The notes: generated from the sequence alone by a model not told the origin. A DNA stretch of 64,000 bases from Tuctoria greenei (GCA_036927565.1 JAYESD010000001.1:266301560-266365559); one strand, 5' to 3'; counted from the stretch's first letter, positions 22,191 through 35,044 are shown. Numbers and translations are program-made.

Positions 22191-25043
22191 TGTGACGCCC
22201 GGTTCCAAAAAAATGAACCAAGCTAACGCATATGTGTGCCCAGGATGTTCAACACACATACACGAGTGCAATCACAAAAGATATACAGAAAATTACCACA
22301 GAACAAGATTAATTAACCAAATTTTATTACTCAAACCAGATTATCCTCGAATACAAGCTCTAGTGAATATTAACGACAAGTTTAACTAATGCAGCGGAAA
22401 TAAACTAATTAAGCAAACTAAAAAGACTAAACAGCTAAGCAGCATAAGCAATAGGGTATAGCGCAGCTCCAATCAACACCACAGGCAAAGATGATGGTAG
22501 ACACGGCCTAGAACTCCGCATTATCGCCATTAAACTCCCAATCCTGACCTGCAACTGTTGGTGGGGGATTGCAAGAGTGAGTACATGTCGTACTCAGCAA
22601 GTGTGGAAAGTATGACATATGGCTGATTCATATGACGACAATAATAATGGCAAAGTGCTGAAAAGTACATTAAAAACATTTGAAAAGCAATATATTATAT
22701 GTATGTGAAATAAACACATCATAATCATAAGTAATACCATAATACCAGTCCACAATTCACCATCCTCATCAATAATTCCAGATTTCACCATTTGCCAATA
22801 ACCATATTCAATACTAGAAATTAATCCATAACCATCCATAACCATTACCATAACCATTACCATCCCAATTACCAATTTCCCTCTAATCATGTAGGTCATC
22901 CAGGCGCTCATAACCGGGAGCACGGCTATCATGATAGTTTTAATAGACTCTGCAGAGTTTGTACCACTTTACCCACGTGTTTGTGATTTCATCACCCGTC
23001 AGCGACTAAAGAGCCTCCCTCATGCCAATTACACTTCCTTTGGTGTATGGCCAATAGATCGCAAAATAGCCTTTACAAAGGGATTACAAGCCTATTTATA
23101 CCCCACTGAGGTTTCACCGGTGGCGATGCCTCCAACTGAGCACATCTTCAACCAAGGGCCCCCTCTTGAGCCATTCGGATCCCAGGGTAGTCCCACCAAT
23201 CATCAACAAACCCAATCCGACTACCCCTTCCCCGAGCATCCAAAATGGTCCAAACAGCACTAGCAAAGCCCTAATTAATCAGCTACGCCGCACCCATACT
23301 TGGCCTTGTGGTGGCACTGTAGTCCTAGCTTATTCTCGCATGAACCGGTCCTTAGATCTGAAGCAAGCAAACCACCATAACATCCAACCCATTCACATAC
23401 CAGGCTTGCTTAGATCACTCATTACCATATCATATTTAACCAGTTCATGTTAACCATAATCTCATCCATGCGTAATTAAATTGAGTGGTATAGTTGGTTT
23501 CCATCCCAGTTGATTAAGCGAGGCAAAAAGGTAAAAACCCTTCCCGACTCTCTACCATGTATTCCAGGTGACAAGGGTGGTTAAACAAAGCTAGTAAACT
23601 TCCTATCATAGGATTCCCATCAAATTGACACAAGCATGCAATTTTGCAAACAAAACATTTTTTTTAAAAACAGGATCAATATGCTTCAAGGACACTTGCC
23701 TTGCTCTTGATATTGATTATGATCAAAGCCTTCAAACTCTTGGTGCTGAAGATCCTCCGCGGCACTTTCTAGCGCAAATCCGTCTAATCCACACAATAAA
23801 CATACAAGACAAGAAACACAATCAAAGAGTGCACAAATATTACTCCATATGACATGACATGCATGATTAATGCAAATGCAAGGTAGAACTTGTTACTAGA
23901 TTGCTTTTAATGAACACTAACTAGTTCTAATAGCTTTTAACAAGTTTATACAGGTTTGGAGTTGATTAGATTAATTTTAGAATTAATTCAACATAATTTA
24001 ACCAGGAAGATTGGACTAGTCCGCTAGGGACCGGACAAGTCCGCACTCTACGAGATCAGCAGATTAGGGTTTTCTAGATCGGCGTGAATTTGGAGATTGG
24101 GGATTGAATTCACGCAAGGAAAAGAGAATAGAAGGTATACCAGGTGTTTAGGACTCCAATGAATCAAGAAACTTGGAGATAACACTTGGATCTTGATGAT
24201 CTAGGGTTGGTGATGAACTTGGAGGTGAATTGGTGGTGAAGAACGAAAACTTGGTGGAGATCTTGATCCTCTTTCGTTTCCTCCTCTTCTTCTTCTTGCT
24301 TGGGATCTTCTCCTCCCTCCTTGATGGTGGCTCTCCACGAACTAGGGTTTGGGTGGGTGGAAAAGTGGCAAATAGATTTCAAACCAAGGGTGGGGTTGTT
24401 TATATATAGGTGGAGGCTAGGGTTAGATGGATTTCGAGTTTGGGAGGAGTAGAGGCCGGTTTAGAGTCCCACATGGGCTCTAAAAGAGTTAGGCATGACG
24501 TCCTAGGCCCACTTAATGTGAAAACCAAGAAACAAGTCGTAAAACAAAAGATCAACTCGGAGTCGCGAAATATCGGACAAGTCTGAAAAGGATCGGACTA
24601 GTCCGAAGTCGTCCAGAGAGAAAATTGGACAAGTCTGGCCAAAAATTGGACAAGTCCGACTTTAAACAGAGAGGAAAACAGACAAGTCCGCTAGAACACC
24701 GGACTAGTCCGGAAAATTCCAAGGACTTAGCAATTTTTCAAGGATTCATGGAATATCGGACTAGTCCGCACAAAATCGGACAAGTCCGAAAGTTTCCAGT
24801 GCCAAAATCGGACTAGTTCGCAGCAAAAACGGACAAGTCCGTTTTTATTCAGAGAGAAATCGGACTAGTCCTCAGTAAAATCGTACTAGTCCGCACTTTC
24901 CTGCATTTTAAGTGCGGTTTTGTTCCAAATCAATTTTTAAATGCTCCGGATCAATTTTAAACTCGTTCCTCTTGTTGTGGGTTAATGTTAAACATGTATA
25001 TGAGTGTATGTAGGGAATGATGCATGAAAATGAGGGTGTTACA
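22191..25043 (-). repeat. 3' LTR of the Tekay element
   Basis: 2,853 bp. On the plus strand it starts TGTGACGCCC and ends GGGTGTTACA. On the minus strand a TATA box (CCTATATATAAAC, 24,398-24,410) lies about 165 bp downstream of the palindrome cluster at 24,574-24,896. Two more palindromes are at about 24,013-24,046. Visually only a few percent different from the other LTR. Confidence 0.95.
24574..24896. repeat. Palindrome cluster in the Tekay 3' LTR
   Basis: About a dozen copies of CGGACTAGTCCG, CGGACAAGTCCG or one-to-two-base variants, spaced irregularly by 10-50 bp. Equivalent clusters are at 32,146-32,466 and 238-563. Confidence 0.9.
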
Positions 25044-25061
25044 AACCTACCCCCCTTAAAA
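25044..25061 (-). other. Polypurine tract of the Tekay element
   Basis: Minus-strand TTTTAAGGGGGGTAGGTT directly before the 3' LTR. Confidence 0.85.
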
Positions 25062-28000
25062 TGAATCTCGCCCTCGAGATTCGACGCGGAAGAGAAGAGA
25101 TAGGGAAAGTCCTTCTTGATATCATCCTCCAATTCCCACGTTGCTTCTTTTTCGGTGTGGTTCTTCCATTGAACTTTACACCATCTAATGACCTTGTTCC
25201 TTGTGACCATATTCTTGGTTTCCAAGATTTTGATTGGTTGCTCGGCATAAGTCAAATCTTCCTCTAATTCTAATTCTTCCATTGGCACTCGTTCTTCCGG
25301 TACTCTCAAGCACTTCTTGAGTTGGGAAACATGAAAGACATCATGTACGTCTGAAAGATGAGCTGGCATCTCCAACTTATATGCTACTTCTCCTCGTTTG
25401 TCCCAAATCTTGAACGGTCCAATATAACCGGGTGCTAGCTTTCCTTTTATGTTAAACCTCTTATGACCTCTCATTGGTGACACCCTGAGGTAAACAAAAT
25501 CTCCTATTTCAAAGGCTAACTTCCTTCTCCTATTGTCCGCATAGCCTTTTTGTCTTGATTGGGCTGCCCTCAAGTTTTCACGAATTATACGGACTTGCTT
25601 TTCGGCTTCTTGCAACACATCCGGACCAAATACTTGAGTTTCTCCTGCCTCATTCCAAAATAAAGGTGTCTTACACTTCCTTCCATAAAGCGCTTCATAT
25701 GGTGACATTTTCAAACTTGCTTGGTAACTATTGTTGTATGAAAATTCTGAGTATGGCAAGCTTTTGTCCCAACTTTTCCCGTGCTTTAAAGCAAAAGCTC
25801 TTAACATGTCCTCCAAAATATGATTGGTCCTCTCAGTTTGTCCATCCGTTTGAGGATGATATGTTGAACTAAAATTCAACCTCGTTCTCAAAGCTTCATG
25901 CAATTTTTGCCAAAACCTGGAAGTAAATTGAGAACCTCTATCTGAGACTATCTTCTTCGGTACTCCATGTCAGCACACAATATGCTCCATATACAATTCT
26001 GCTAGCTTCGCGGTGGTATATGTGGTCTTGACAGGAATGAAGTGAGCTGATTTTGTCAACCGATCTACAATGACCCATATTGAATCATAGCCATACTGGG
26101 TTCGCGGTAATCCAACTATAAAGTCCATACCAATCTCTTCCCACTTCCACTCTGGAATCTTCAATGGCTGCAATAATCCTGTTGGCCTTTGATGTTCCGC
26201 CTTGACTCGTTGGCACACGTCACACAATTCAACATATTCGGCTATGTCCTTCTTCATGCTATCCCACCAATAGCAAGCCTTCAAGTCTTTGTACATATTC
26301 GTACAACCGGGGTGAATTGAGTATGGTGAGTCATGTGCATCCTTTAATATTGTCTCCCGAATATGCTTTACATTAGGCACAACGATTCTCTTTCCAAGCC
26401 ATAAGGTACCATGTTCGTCCTCATCAAATCTGAATTATCTCCCTTCTCCGGTCCTTTCCTTGATTTCCTTGATCTCCTCATCTGTGGTTTGTGCCTCTCG
26501 AATTTCTTGTTCCAAGGTTGGGTTTAATTCCATCATCTCCATTCCATTTACAAACCCGAGGTTCAACCGTTCAAACTCCTTGCATAACTCGGATGGTAAC
26601 TCTCGAACTTTGAGTTGATGACTTACTCCCTTTCTACTCAAAGCATCGGCCACTACATTGGCCTTTCCCGGATGATAGTTGATCCACAAATCATAATCTT
26701 TGATGAGCTCCAACCATCTTCATTGCCTCAAGTTCAGATCCGTTTGTGTGAAAATATACTTCAAACTCTTATGATCCGTATAAATTTCACACCTATGTCC
26801 AAGAATATAGTGTCTCCAAATCTTCAATGCGTGTACCACGGCCGCGAGTTCCAAATCTGTCTTGATGCATCGCAATAAATGTCAAAACTCTTGCTTACAT
26901 CCGGCAATACCAAAACTGGGGTTGTTGTCAACCTCTTCTTTAACTCCTCAAAACTATTCTGACAAGCTTCAGTCCATTGGAACGCCTTTCCCTTCATTAG
27001 CAACTCCGTCATAGGCTTGGCTATCTTGAAAAACTCCTTGATGAATCTACGGTAATATCCAGCCATCCCAAGAAAACTCCTTATTTCCTTTACATTTTGC
27101 GGCGGCTCCCATTTCAACACGTCTCTCACCTTTCCGGGGTCAGCCGATACTCCTCCTGAGATTATATGACCCAAAAATGGCACCTCTTTCAACCAAAACT
27201 GACACTTGTTGAACTTGGCATACAATCTATGCTCCCTCAATTTCTACAACGTAAGCCTCAAGTGTTCCTCATGTTCCTTCTCGTCCTTCGAGTAGATCAT
27301 AATATCATCAATGAACACCACAACGAACTTGTCCAAGTACTCCATGAAGACCTTATTCATGAGGTACATAAAGTAGGCAGGCGCGTTTGTCAATCCAAAA
27401 GACATCACGGTGTACTCATAAGATCCATACCGTGTCCTAAAAGCTGTCTTGGGTATGTCCGATGGTCTAATCTTCATTTGAAAATAACCTGATCTCAAAT
27501 CAATCTTAGAGAAGACACAAGCACCCTTCATCTGATCAAACAAGTCTTCTATGCGTGGCAAGGTGTACTTGTTCTTGATTGTTACCTCGTTGAGAGCTCG
27601 GTAATCTACGCACATCCTTTGGGATCCATCCTTCTTATCCACGAACAGCACAGACGCTCCCCAAGGTGAAGAGCTAGGGCGAATGAAACCTTTCTCTAGT
27701 TGCTCTTGAATTTGCTTCTTGAGCTCCGCTAATTCCATAGGAAGCATCCTATATGGCCTCTTAGCCATAGGTGCAGTTCCAGGTATTAAATCAATAACAA
27801 ACTCAATGTCTCAATCGGGTGGCATACCTGGCAACTCGTCCGGAAAAACATCCAAAAATTCACACACCACCGGAATCTCCTCAATTGCGGCACCGTCCAT
27901 ATGATTCAGCTCCAATTGCTTTGGTGCGGTTTGAGATGCTTCAAATTCTACGGTGATCCCCTCTTCGTTGGTCAACTTCACTGTCTTCGTGGCACACTCA

Positions 28001-29511
28001 ATAACTCCATTTTGCTTCCTCAACCAGTCCATACCAAGTATAATATCCAACCCTTGAGAATCCAAGACAATGAGGTTGGCGGAGAAGTCTACCCCCCTTA
28101 TTATAAGGCTTATTTTTGGACATACTATATTTGTCATCATCTCTCCTCCAGGAGACTTAACCAATAGAGTAAACTTCATATGAGAGATAGTCAAACTATA
28201 CTTGGCAACATACTTCGATGCAATGAATGAATGTGATGCTCCAGAATCAAATAACATAGTCGTGGGGTTGGAGTGGGCGAGAAACATACCAATGACCACG
28301 TCATCCGCTTGTTGAGCATCCTCCGTAGAGATATGGTTCACGTTGTCACGAGCAAAATTCTGCTGTCCATGGTTCCCTTGTGGTTGTCCTCCATTGGGTC
28401 TTGGGTTTTGCCTCGGTGCATTGCTTCCTTGACCAAGGCCTGACTTAAGACATTGATGTGCAAAGTGTCCAGCTTCTCCACAAGTATAGCACTTCTTAAC
28501 TCCGCCAGAGTTATTGGGACGAGCTTGGTTTTGAACATTTGCAGCAGGAGAATTAGCACGAGGTGCATAAGGCATTGGAGGCCTAGGCGCTTGCATAACA
28601 GGGCGCTGCTGCACAAACTGAGTTGGGCGTGGTGCATAACCAGGGCGCTGAGTAGGAATAGAGGAGCTGTAATAGGGCGCATTGGGTGGTGCAAGGCGAG
28701 GGTGCACATTACTTCCTTGTTGCTGTCCTTGATATGGCGCCTTCCTCTTGATTTCTTGGTCCATCTCACGAATCTTGTTCTCCACCACAATTGCTTTGTC
28801 CACGAGCTTCTGAAAATTGGAATAATCGCAGTTGAGTAGTTGCACTTGGATCTCATTGTTGAGGACTCTCATGAACAAATATTGCTTCCGGTTGTCTCGA
28901 CTAACATCCTCAGGCGCATACCTTGAGAGTTGAGTGAATTTATTGAGATATTCACTCACGCTTGATCTTCCTTGCCTTAAATTCTCAAATTCTTGCCTCT
29001 TCAAGATCATAACACCCTCGGGCACATAATGAGAACGAAAATTCTCCTTGAATTCGGCTCAAGTAATTCTCTCTTGGTTCTCATGAGCATTGCAATAAGC
29101 ATCCCACCAATCCGCAGCTGCTCCAACTAGTTGATGAGAAGCAAACAAGACCTTCTCCCGGTCACTGCATTGGACAATAGCTACCTTCTTCTCCACGGAC
29201 TTGAGTCAATCATCCGCATCCATAGGGTCAGCAGCTTGAGCAAAGGTCGGCGGCCTAGTCCTCATAAACTCTCCCAATCGGTTATGAGGAGGCGGGGGTG
29301 GCGGTGGAGGCATGTGGGGCTGATTGTTGATGTTGCCAGCCTGCAGCTGTCCCATAGTCTGTATCATGGTTTGCATGAGCTGGTTTTGCATAGCCAATAG
29401 CTGCTCAATGTTGATAGCTCCCTGAGTAGATCCTTGCCCATTGTTGTTCTGAGGCACTCCATTGTTCTCCTCCTCATCATTGCCATCCTTCTGGTTGCGA
29501 GTCCTCACCAT
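25062..29511 (-). pseudogene. Tekay gag-pol polyprotein with nonsense codons
   Basis: One frame from the ATG at 29,511 can be followed as gag (CCHC knuckle CYTCGEAGHFAHQC, 28,450-28,491), protease (LFDSGASHSF, 28,237-28,248), RT (FIDDIMIYS, 27,301-27,315), RNase H, integrase (HHCC near 26,200-26,330; GMDFIVGLP, IVSDRGSQF and TDGQTERTN for D,D,E) and a C-terminal chromodomain (about 25,085-25,225, TRNKVIRWCKVQW). In-frame stops are at 29,206, about 29,059, 27,811, 27,244, about 26,720, 26,435 and 25,970. Near 26,870 RNase H loses roughly 110 bp between DASRQ and DLELAAVV, which shifts the frame. After the chromodomain the frame runs on into the LTR to 24,908. Confidence 0.95.
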
Positions 29512-29766
29512 CTGAAGAAAAGCAATAGGTAAGAATTAGAGAACGCCCCCAACTATATGCATCAAGGGATATGAAACTAAACAACTAGCTACACTAGCCT
29601 AGGTGGACATGGCAATGCTAAAGCACCCCAAAACCCTCTATTAAGCACACAAGCAACCAATATATATAGCAAGCAGCACTCCAAGCAAAAACACATCGAT
29701 TCCTGAGTGATCATATGTGCTCTAAAGTGTCCATTCTATCTAGGATGCATCCTATGGTCAACCTGT

Positions 29767-29780
29767 GGCTCTGATACCAA
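29767..29780 (-). other. Primer-binding site of the Tekay element
   Basis: Minus-strand TGGTATCAGAGCCA, complementary to the 3' end of initiator tRNA-Met, three bases after the 5' LTR. It is a primer site, not a tRNA gene. Confidence 0.9.
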
Positions 29781-29783
29781 TCT

Positions 29784-32616
29784 GTGACACCCGGTTCCAA
29801 AAAAAATGAACCAAGCTAACGCATATGTGTGCCCAGGATGTTCAACACGCATACACGAGTGCAATCACAAAAGATATACAGAAAATTACCACAGAACAAG
29901 ATTAATTAACCAAATTTTATTACTCAAACCAGATTATCCTCGAATACAAGATCTAGTGAATATTAACGACAAGTTTAACTACTGCAGCGGAAATAAACTA
30001 ATTAAGCAAACTAAGCACATTAAACAGCTAAGCAGCATAAGCAATAGGGTATAGCGCAGCTCCAATCAACACCACAGGCAAAGCTGACGGTAGACACAGC
30101 CTAGAACTCCGCATTATCGCCATTAAACTCCCAATCCTGACCTGCAACTGTTGGGTGGGGGATTGCAAGAGTGTGTACATGTCGTACTCAGCAAGTGTGG
30201 AAAGTATGACATGTGGCTGATTCAAATAACGACAATAATAATGGCAAAGTGCTGAAAAGTACATTAAAAACATTTGAAAAGAAATATATTATATGTATGT
30301 GAAATAAACCCATCATAATCATAAGTAATACCATAATACCAGTCCACAATTCACCATCCTAATTAATAATTCCAGATTTCACCATTTGCCAATAACCATA
30401 TTCAATACCAGAAATTAATCCATAACCATCCATAACCATTACCATCCCAATTACCAATTTCCCTCTAATCATGTAGGTCATCCAGGCGCTCATAACCGGA
30501 AGCACGGCTATCATGATAGTTTTAATAGACTCTGCAGAGTTTGTACCACTTTACCCACTTGTTTGTGATTTCATCACCCGTCGGCGACTAAAGAACCTCC
30601 CTCATGCCAATTACACTTCCTTTGGTGTATGGCCGATAGATCGCAAAATAGCCTTTACAAAGAGATTACTAGCCTATTTAGACCCCACTGAGGTTTCACC
30701 GGTGGCGATGCCTCCAACTGAGCACATATTCAACCAAGGGTCCCCTCTTGAGCCATTCGGATCCCAGGGTAGTCCCACCAATCATCAACAAACCCAGTCC
30801 GACAACCCCTTCCCCGAGCATCCAGAATGGTCCAAACAGCACTAGCAAAGCCCTAATTAATCAGCTACGCCGCACCCATACTCGGCCTTGTGGTGGCACT
30901 ATAGTCCTGGCTTATTCTCGCGTGAACCGGTCCTTAGATCTAAAGCAAGCAAACAACCATAACATCCAACACACATACCAGGCTTGCTTAGATCACCCAT
31001 TACCATATCATATTTAACCAGTTCATGTTAACCATAATCTCATCCATGCGTAATTAAATTGAGTGGTATAGTTGGTTTCCATCCCATTAAGCGAGGCAAA
31101 AAGGTAAAAACCCTTCCCGACTCTCTACCATGTATTCCAGGTGACAAGGGTGGTTAAACAAAGCTAGTAAACTTCCTATCATAGGATTCCCATCAAATTG
31201 ACACAAGCATGCAATTTTGCAAACAAAACATTTATTTTAAAAACAGGATCAATATGCTTCAAGGACACTTGCCTTGCTCTTGCTATTGATTAGGATCAAA
31301 GCCTTCAAACTATTGGTGTTGAAGATCCTCCGCGGCACTTTCTAGCGCAAATCCGTCTAATCCATACAATAAACATACAAGACAAGAAACAAAATCAAAG
31401 AGTGCACAAATATTACTCCATATGACATGACATGCATGATTAATGCAAATGCAAGGTAGAACTTGTTACTAGATTGCTTTTAATGAACACTAACTAGTTC
31501 TAATAGCTTTTAACAAGTTTATACAGGTTTGGAGTTGATTAGATCAATTTTAGAATTAATTCAACATAATTTAACCACGAAGATCGGACTAGTCCGCTAG
31601 GGACCGGACAAGTCCGCACTCTACGAGATCAGCAGATTAGGGTTTTCTAGATCGACGTGAATTTGGAGATTAGGGGTTGAATTCACGTAAGGTTAAGAGA
31701 ATAGAAGGTATACCAGGTGTTTAGGACTCCAATGAATCAATAAACTTGGAGATAACACTTGGATCTTGATGATCTAGGGTTGGTGATGAACTTAGAGATG
31801 AATTGGTGGTGAAGAACGAAAACTTGGTGGAGATCTTGATCCTCTTTCGTTTCCTCCTCTTCTTCTTCTTGCTTGGGATATTCTCCTCCCTCCTTGATGG
31901 TGGCTCTCCACGAACTAGGGTTTGGGTGGGTGGAAAAGTGGCAAATAGATGTCAAACCAAGGGTGGGGTTGTTTATATAGAGGTGGAGGCTAGGGTTAGA
32001 TGGATTTCGAGTTTGAGAGGAGTAGAGGCCGGTTTAGAGTCCCACATGAGCTCTAAAAGAGTTAGGCACGACGTCCCTAGGCCCACTTAATGTGAAACCC
32101 AAGAAACAAGTCGTAAAACAAAATATCAACTCGGAGTCGCGAAATATCGGACAAGTCCGAAAAGGATCGGACTAGTCCGAAGTCGTCCAGAGAGAAAATC
32201 GGACAAGTCTGGCCAAAAATCGGACAAGTCCGACTTTAAACAGAGAGGAAAATGGAAAGTCCGCTGGAACACCGGACTAGTCCGGAAAAGTCCAAGGACT
32301 TAGCAATTTTTCAAGGATTCATGGAATATCGGACTAGTCCGCACAAAATCGGACAAGTCTGAAAGTTTCCAGTGCCAAAATCGGACTAGTCCGCAGCAAA
32401 AACGGACAAGTCCGTTTTTAGTCAGAGAGAAATCGGACTAGTCCTCAGTAAAATTGGACTAGTCCGCACTTTCCTGCATTTTAAGTGCGGTTTTGTTCCA
32501 AATCAAATTTTAAATGCTACGGATCAATTTTAAACATGTTCCTCTTGTTGTGGGTTAATGTTAAACATGTATATGAGTGTATGTAGGGCATGATGCATGA
32601 AAATGAGGGTGTTGCA
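29784..32616 (-). repeat. 5' LTR of the Tekay element
   Basis: 2,833 bp, matching 22,191-25,043 throughout. TATA-like sequence at 31,971-31,983 and palindrome cluster at 32,146-32,466 in the same layout as the other copy. Ends GGTGTTGCA, followed by the GTAAT duplication. Confidence 0.95.
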
Positions 32617-32621
32617 GTAAT

Positions 32622-34514
32622 GTAAGTCAATAAAATGTTGATGGACACCAATTGGAGTGATAAATCCAAGACCTAACCCTCAAGTGCGCACTATAGAGTA
32701 GGCTAGAGGATCGGAAGACCATAATTCTCACATGTTGGGAAATCATGATGAGTTTCACGGGGTACAAGAAATTTCTATCAATTATACTAGTTCCGGAGAA
32801 TTGCTTGACCGTACTACAACGGTTGTCAACTCATACTTCTCAACCAAGATGGCTGATATTCTCAATGATTCTGATCCTAAAACTATGGCAGAGTATAAAC
32901 AATACTCGAACTAGATCAAATGGAAGGAAGCTATCAAGGTCGAACTTGACTCACTAAAAAAGAGAGAGGTACTCGATAATATAATACCTACACCTCCTAG
33001 AACCTATCCTGTCGGGTTCAAGTGAGTTTTCGTTCGTAAAAGGAATGAAAACAATGAGGTTGTGAGATACAAGGGGGGCTAGTTGCACAAGGGTTCACAC
33101 AGAGACCCGACATTGATTTCAATGAAACATACTCTTTAGTAATGAATGGAATAACTTTTCGATATCTTATATCATTGGCAACACAAAAGCATATATCTTT
33201 GCAGTTGATAGATGCCGTGACTGCATACTTACATGGGTCACTAGATTTGGAAATATACATGAAAGTCTCTGATGAGATATCTGTACCGAATGAAAATGTA
33301 GGACGAAACATGTACTGTGTCAAGCTCAACAAGTCCTTATACGGCTTAAAATAGTCTGGAATGATGTGGTATAACCGACTGAAAGAGTTCCTTTTTAAAC
33401 AAAGGCTACTCTACAAATGATGATTATCTTTGTTTCTTCATACGCAAATCCTTAATCAAATTTTGCATAATTTCAATATATGTTGATGATTTAAATATCA
33501 TTGGCACTGAGCATAACATTAATAAAGTTCACAATCATCTAAAAATGGAATTCAAGATGAAAGATTTATGTAAAACTAAATTTTGCTTAGGTTTACAACT
33601 GGAGCAACTTCAAACGGACATTGTCGTACATCAATCGGCTTATGTCCAAAAAGTATTGGAGAAATTCAATATAGGTAAAGCCTATCCATCTAAAACTCCT
33701 ATGGTCATAAGAGACTTAGAAAAGGATATAAATCTATTTCAGCCACGCCAAGAAGGAGAAGAGGTATCGTATTCTAAATATCTATACCTAAGTGCCATTA
33801 GAGCACTTATGTATCTTACAAATAATACAAACTCGATATTGCGTTTGCAGTAAATTTACTAGCAAGGTACAATGCCGCTCCAATCATGCATCATTGAAAA
33901 GGAGTTAAAGATGTTTTTAGATATCTTAAAGTTTTTAGATATCTTAAAGGCACAACAGATCTAGATCTTTTCTTTAATAAAAATCAAGATCTTAACCTTA
34001 TTGGCTATGCCGATGTTGGATATTTAAGTGATCTCCATATGGTAAATCACATACAAGATTTGTGTTTTTACATGGATAGACGACAATTTCATGGAAATCT
34101 TCTAAACAGACTCTAATTGCTACGTTTTCTAATCACTCTGAGATCATAGCATTATATGAAGTCACACGTGAATGTGCATAGCTACGTAGAGTGATTAATC
34201 ATATTCAACTCTCATGTGACATTGGACCTATTAAATCACCTACCATTATCTATAAAGATAATGCAGCTTGCTTTGCTCAAATGCAGTCAGGTTATGTGAA
34301 AACTAATATTACTAAACACATAACACACAAACTCTTTTACCCACATGAACTTCAAGTGAATGGAGAAATTAGTCTCCAACAAACGAAGTCTTGTGATAAT
34401 TTAGTTGATTTATACACTAAGTCTCTATCATACTCCACATTTTCTAAATGTGTTGATGGTATAGGTATGCGTAGACTTAGAGATTTACAGGGTTTAGGGC
34501 AAGCTTTATCATAG
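32622..34514 (+). pseudogene. RT-RNase H part of the old copia pol
   Basis: Continues the copia frame interrupted at 22,190. RT shows IKWKEAIKVELDSLKKREV, LQLIDAVTAYLHGSLD, the catalytic YVDD (about 33,480) and LGLQLEQLQTDIVVHQ. RNase H remnants include YKDNAACFAQMQSGY and LYTKSLSYSTFSKCV, with the stop at 34,512-34,514. Numerous stops and frameshifts, plus an 18-bp tandem duplication (TTTTTAGATATCTTAAAG, 33,909-33,947), make it non-functional. Confidence 0.88.
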
Positions 34515-34804
34515 AGCTTCATGACTATGCATCAAATTGTACTCTTTTTCTTATATGAGTTTTTACTTTTAAAATTTTTCTCACAATAAGTTTTAATGAG
34601 GCAATAAGAATGCAAAATAATGTCCGTTTTCTTATTTTTCTCATAGGGGTTTTTATATGAAAACGAATAGGACATATAAATGTTGTGTTTTTCTCCTGTT
34701 TTAACAATATTTTTAGAAGTTTTTACACAAGCATTTAATTATAAATCTTCAGATTTTTCTCATTAGATTTTTCGAAGATTATTCATTCGAGAAAATCAAG
34801 TACT

Positions 34805-34814
34805 CAAGGAGGAG
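34805..34814 (+). other. Polypurine tract of the old copia element
   Basis: CAAGGAGGAG directly before the 3' LTR. Confidence 0.75.
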
Positions 34815-35044
34815 TGTTACAAAATATTTGCACATGATCACCTGACAATAACCACCCCGCGCCCGCTCACCTCGCACCCGCGCGCCTCCCAAGAGTCACA
34901 ACTCCTCGCTCCCGATCGCCGGCGGACGCGTCCGTCCATACAATTTGTATAAAAAGAGAATTAGTGAATGGATGAAAACACAAATGCAATCTTAAGCAAT
35001 TGTCTCTCTCAATTCCGTCTCAAATTTCAATTACGATTTCAACA
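34815..35044 (+). repeat. 3' LTR of the old copia element
   Basis: 230 bp from TGTTACAAAA to TTTCAACA, with a TATA-like TATAAAAAGAG at about 34,949. The partner LTR is not in the window, so the boundary comes from the TG/CA ends and the adjacent polypurine tract. Confidence 0.7.

Larger units (their letters stand above)
22191..32616 (-). mobile_element. Full-length Tekay-lineage Ty3/gypsy chromovirus
   Basis: 10.4 kb with 2.85- and 2.83-kb LTRs (minus-strand termini TGTAACACCC and CCGGGTG(T/C)(C/G)ACA types), a perfect 5-bp target duplication GTAAT (22,186-22,190 and 32,617-32,621), a tRNA-Met primer site and a polypurine tract. The single minus-strand gag-pol ends in a chromodomain, which in this lineage steers integration toward heterochromatin. 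Coding is damaged by about seven nonsense codons and one deletion. The lineage call rests on the TGTAACACCC LTR start plus the C-terminal chromodomain. Confidence 0.95.
19931..35044 (+). mobile_element. Old Ty1/copia element, 5' end lost, split by two insertions
   Basis: Plus-strand gag, protease, integrase, RT and RNase H remnants in copia order, with a polypurine tract and a 230-bp 3' LTR (34,815-35,044). The Athila-like element interrupts gag at 19,930 and the Tekay element interrupts pol at 22,190/32,617. The sequences on the two sides of Tekay join through its GTAAT target duplication. Protein features (VDSCTTNFILRE, RIQGDICGPIQP) suggest the Bianca lineage, tentatively. Many stops and frameshifts mark it as one of the oldest layers here. 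Confidence 0.85.

Noticed and set aside
22204..22389. Extension of the old copia ORF into a 192-residue protein
   Set aside because: The last third is translated from the Tekay LTR that begins at 22,191. It also appears at 29,806 only because the LTR is duplicated.
24574..24896. CRISPR-like array of short palindromic repeats
   Set aside because: Spacing is irregular, the unit is only 12 bp and variable, the DNA is plant nuclear, and the clusters lie at fixed places inside LTRs.
29767..29780. tRNA-Met gene fragment
   Set aside because: Only the 3' complement is present next to an LTR. It is a primer-binding site.
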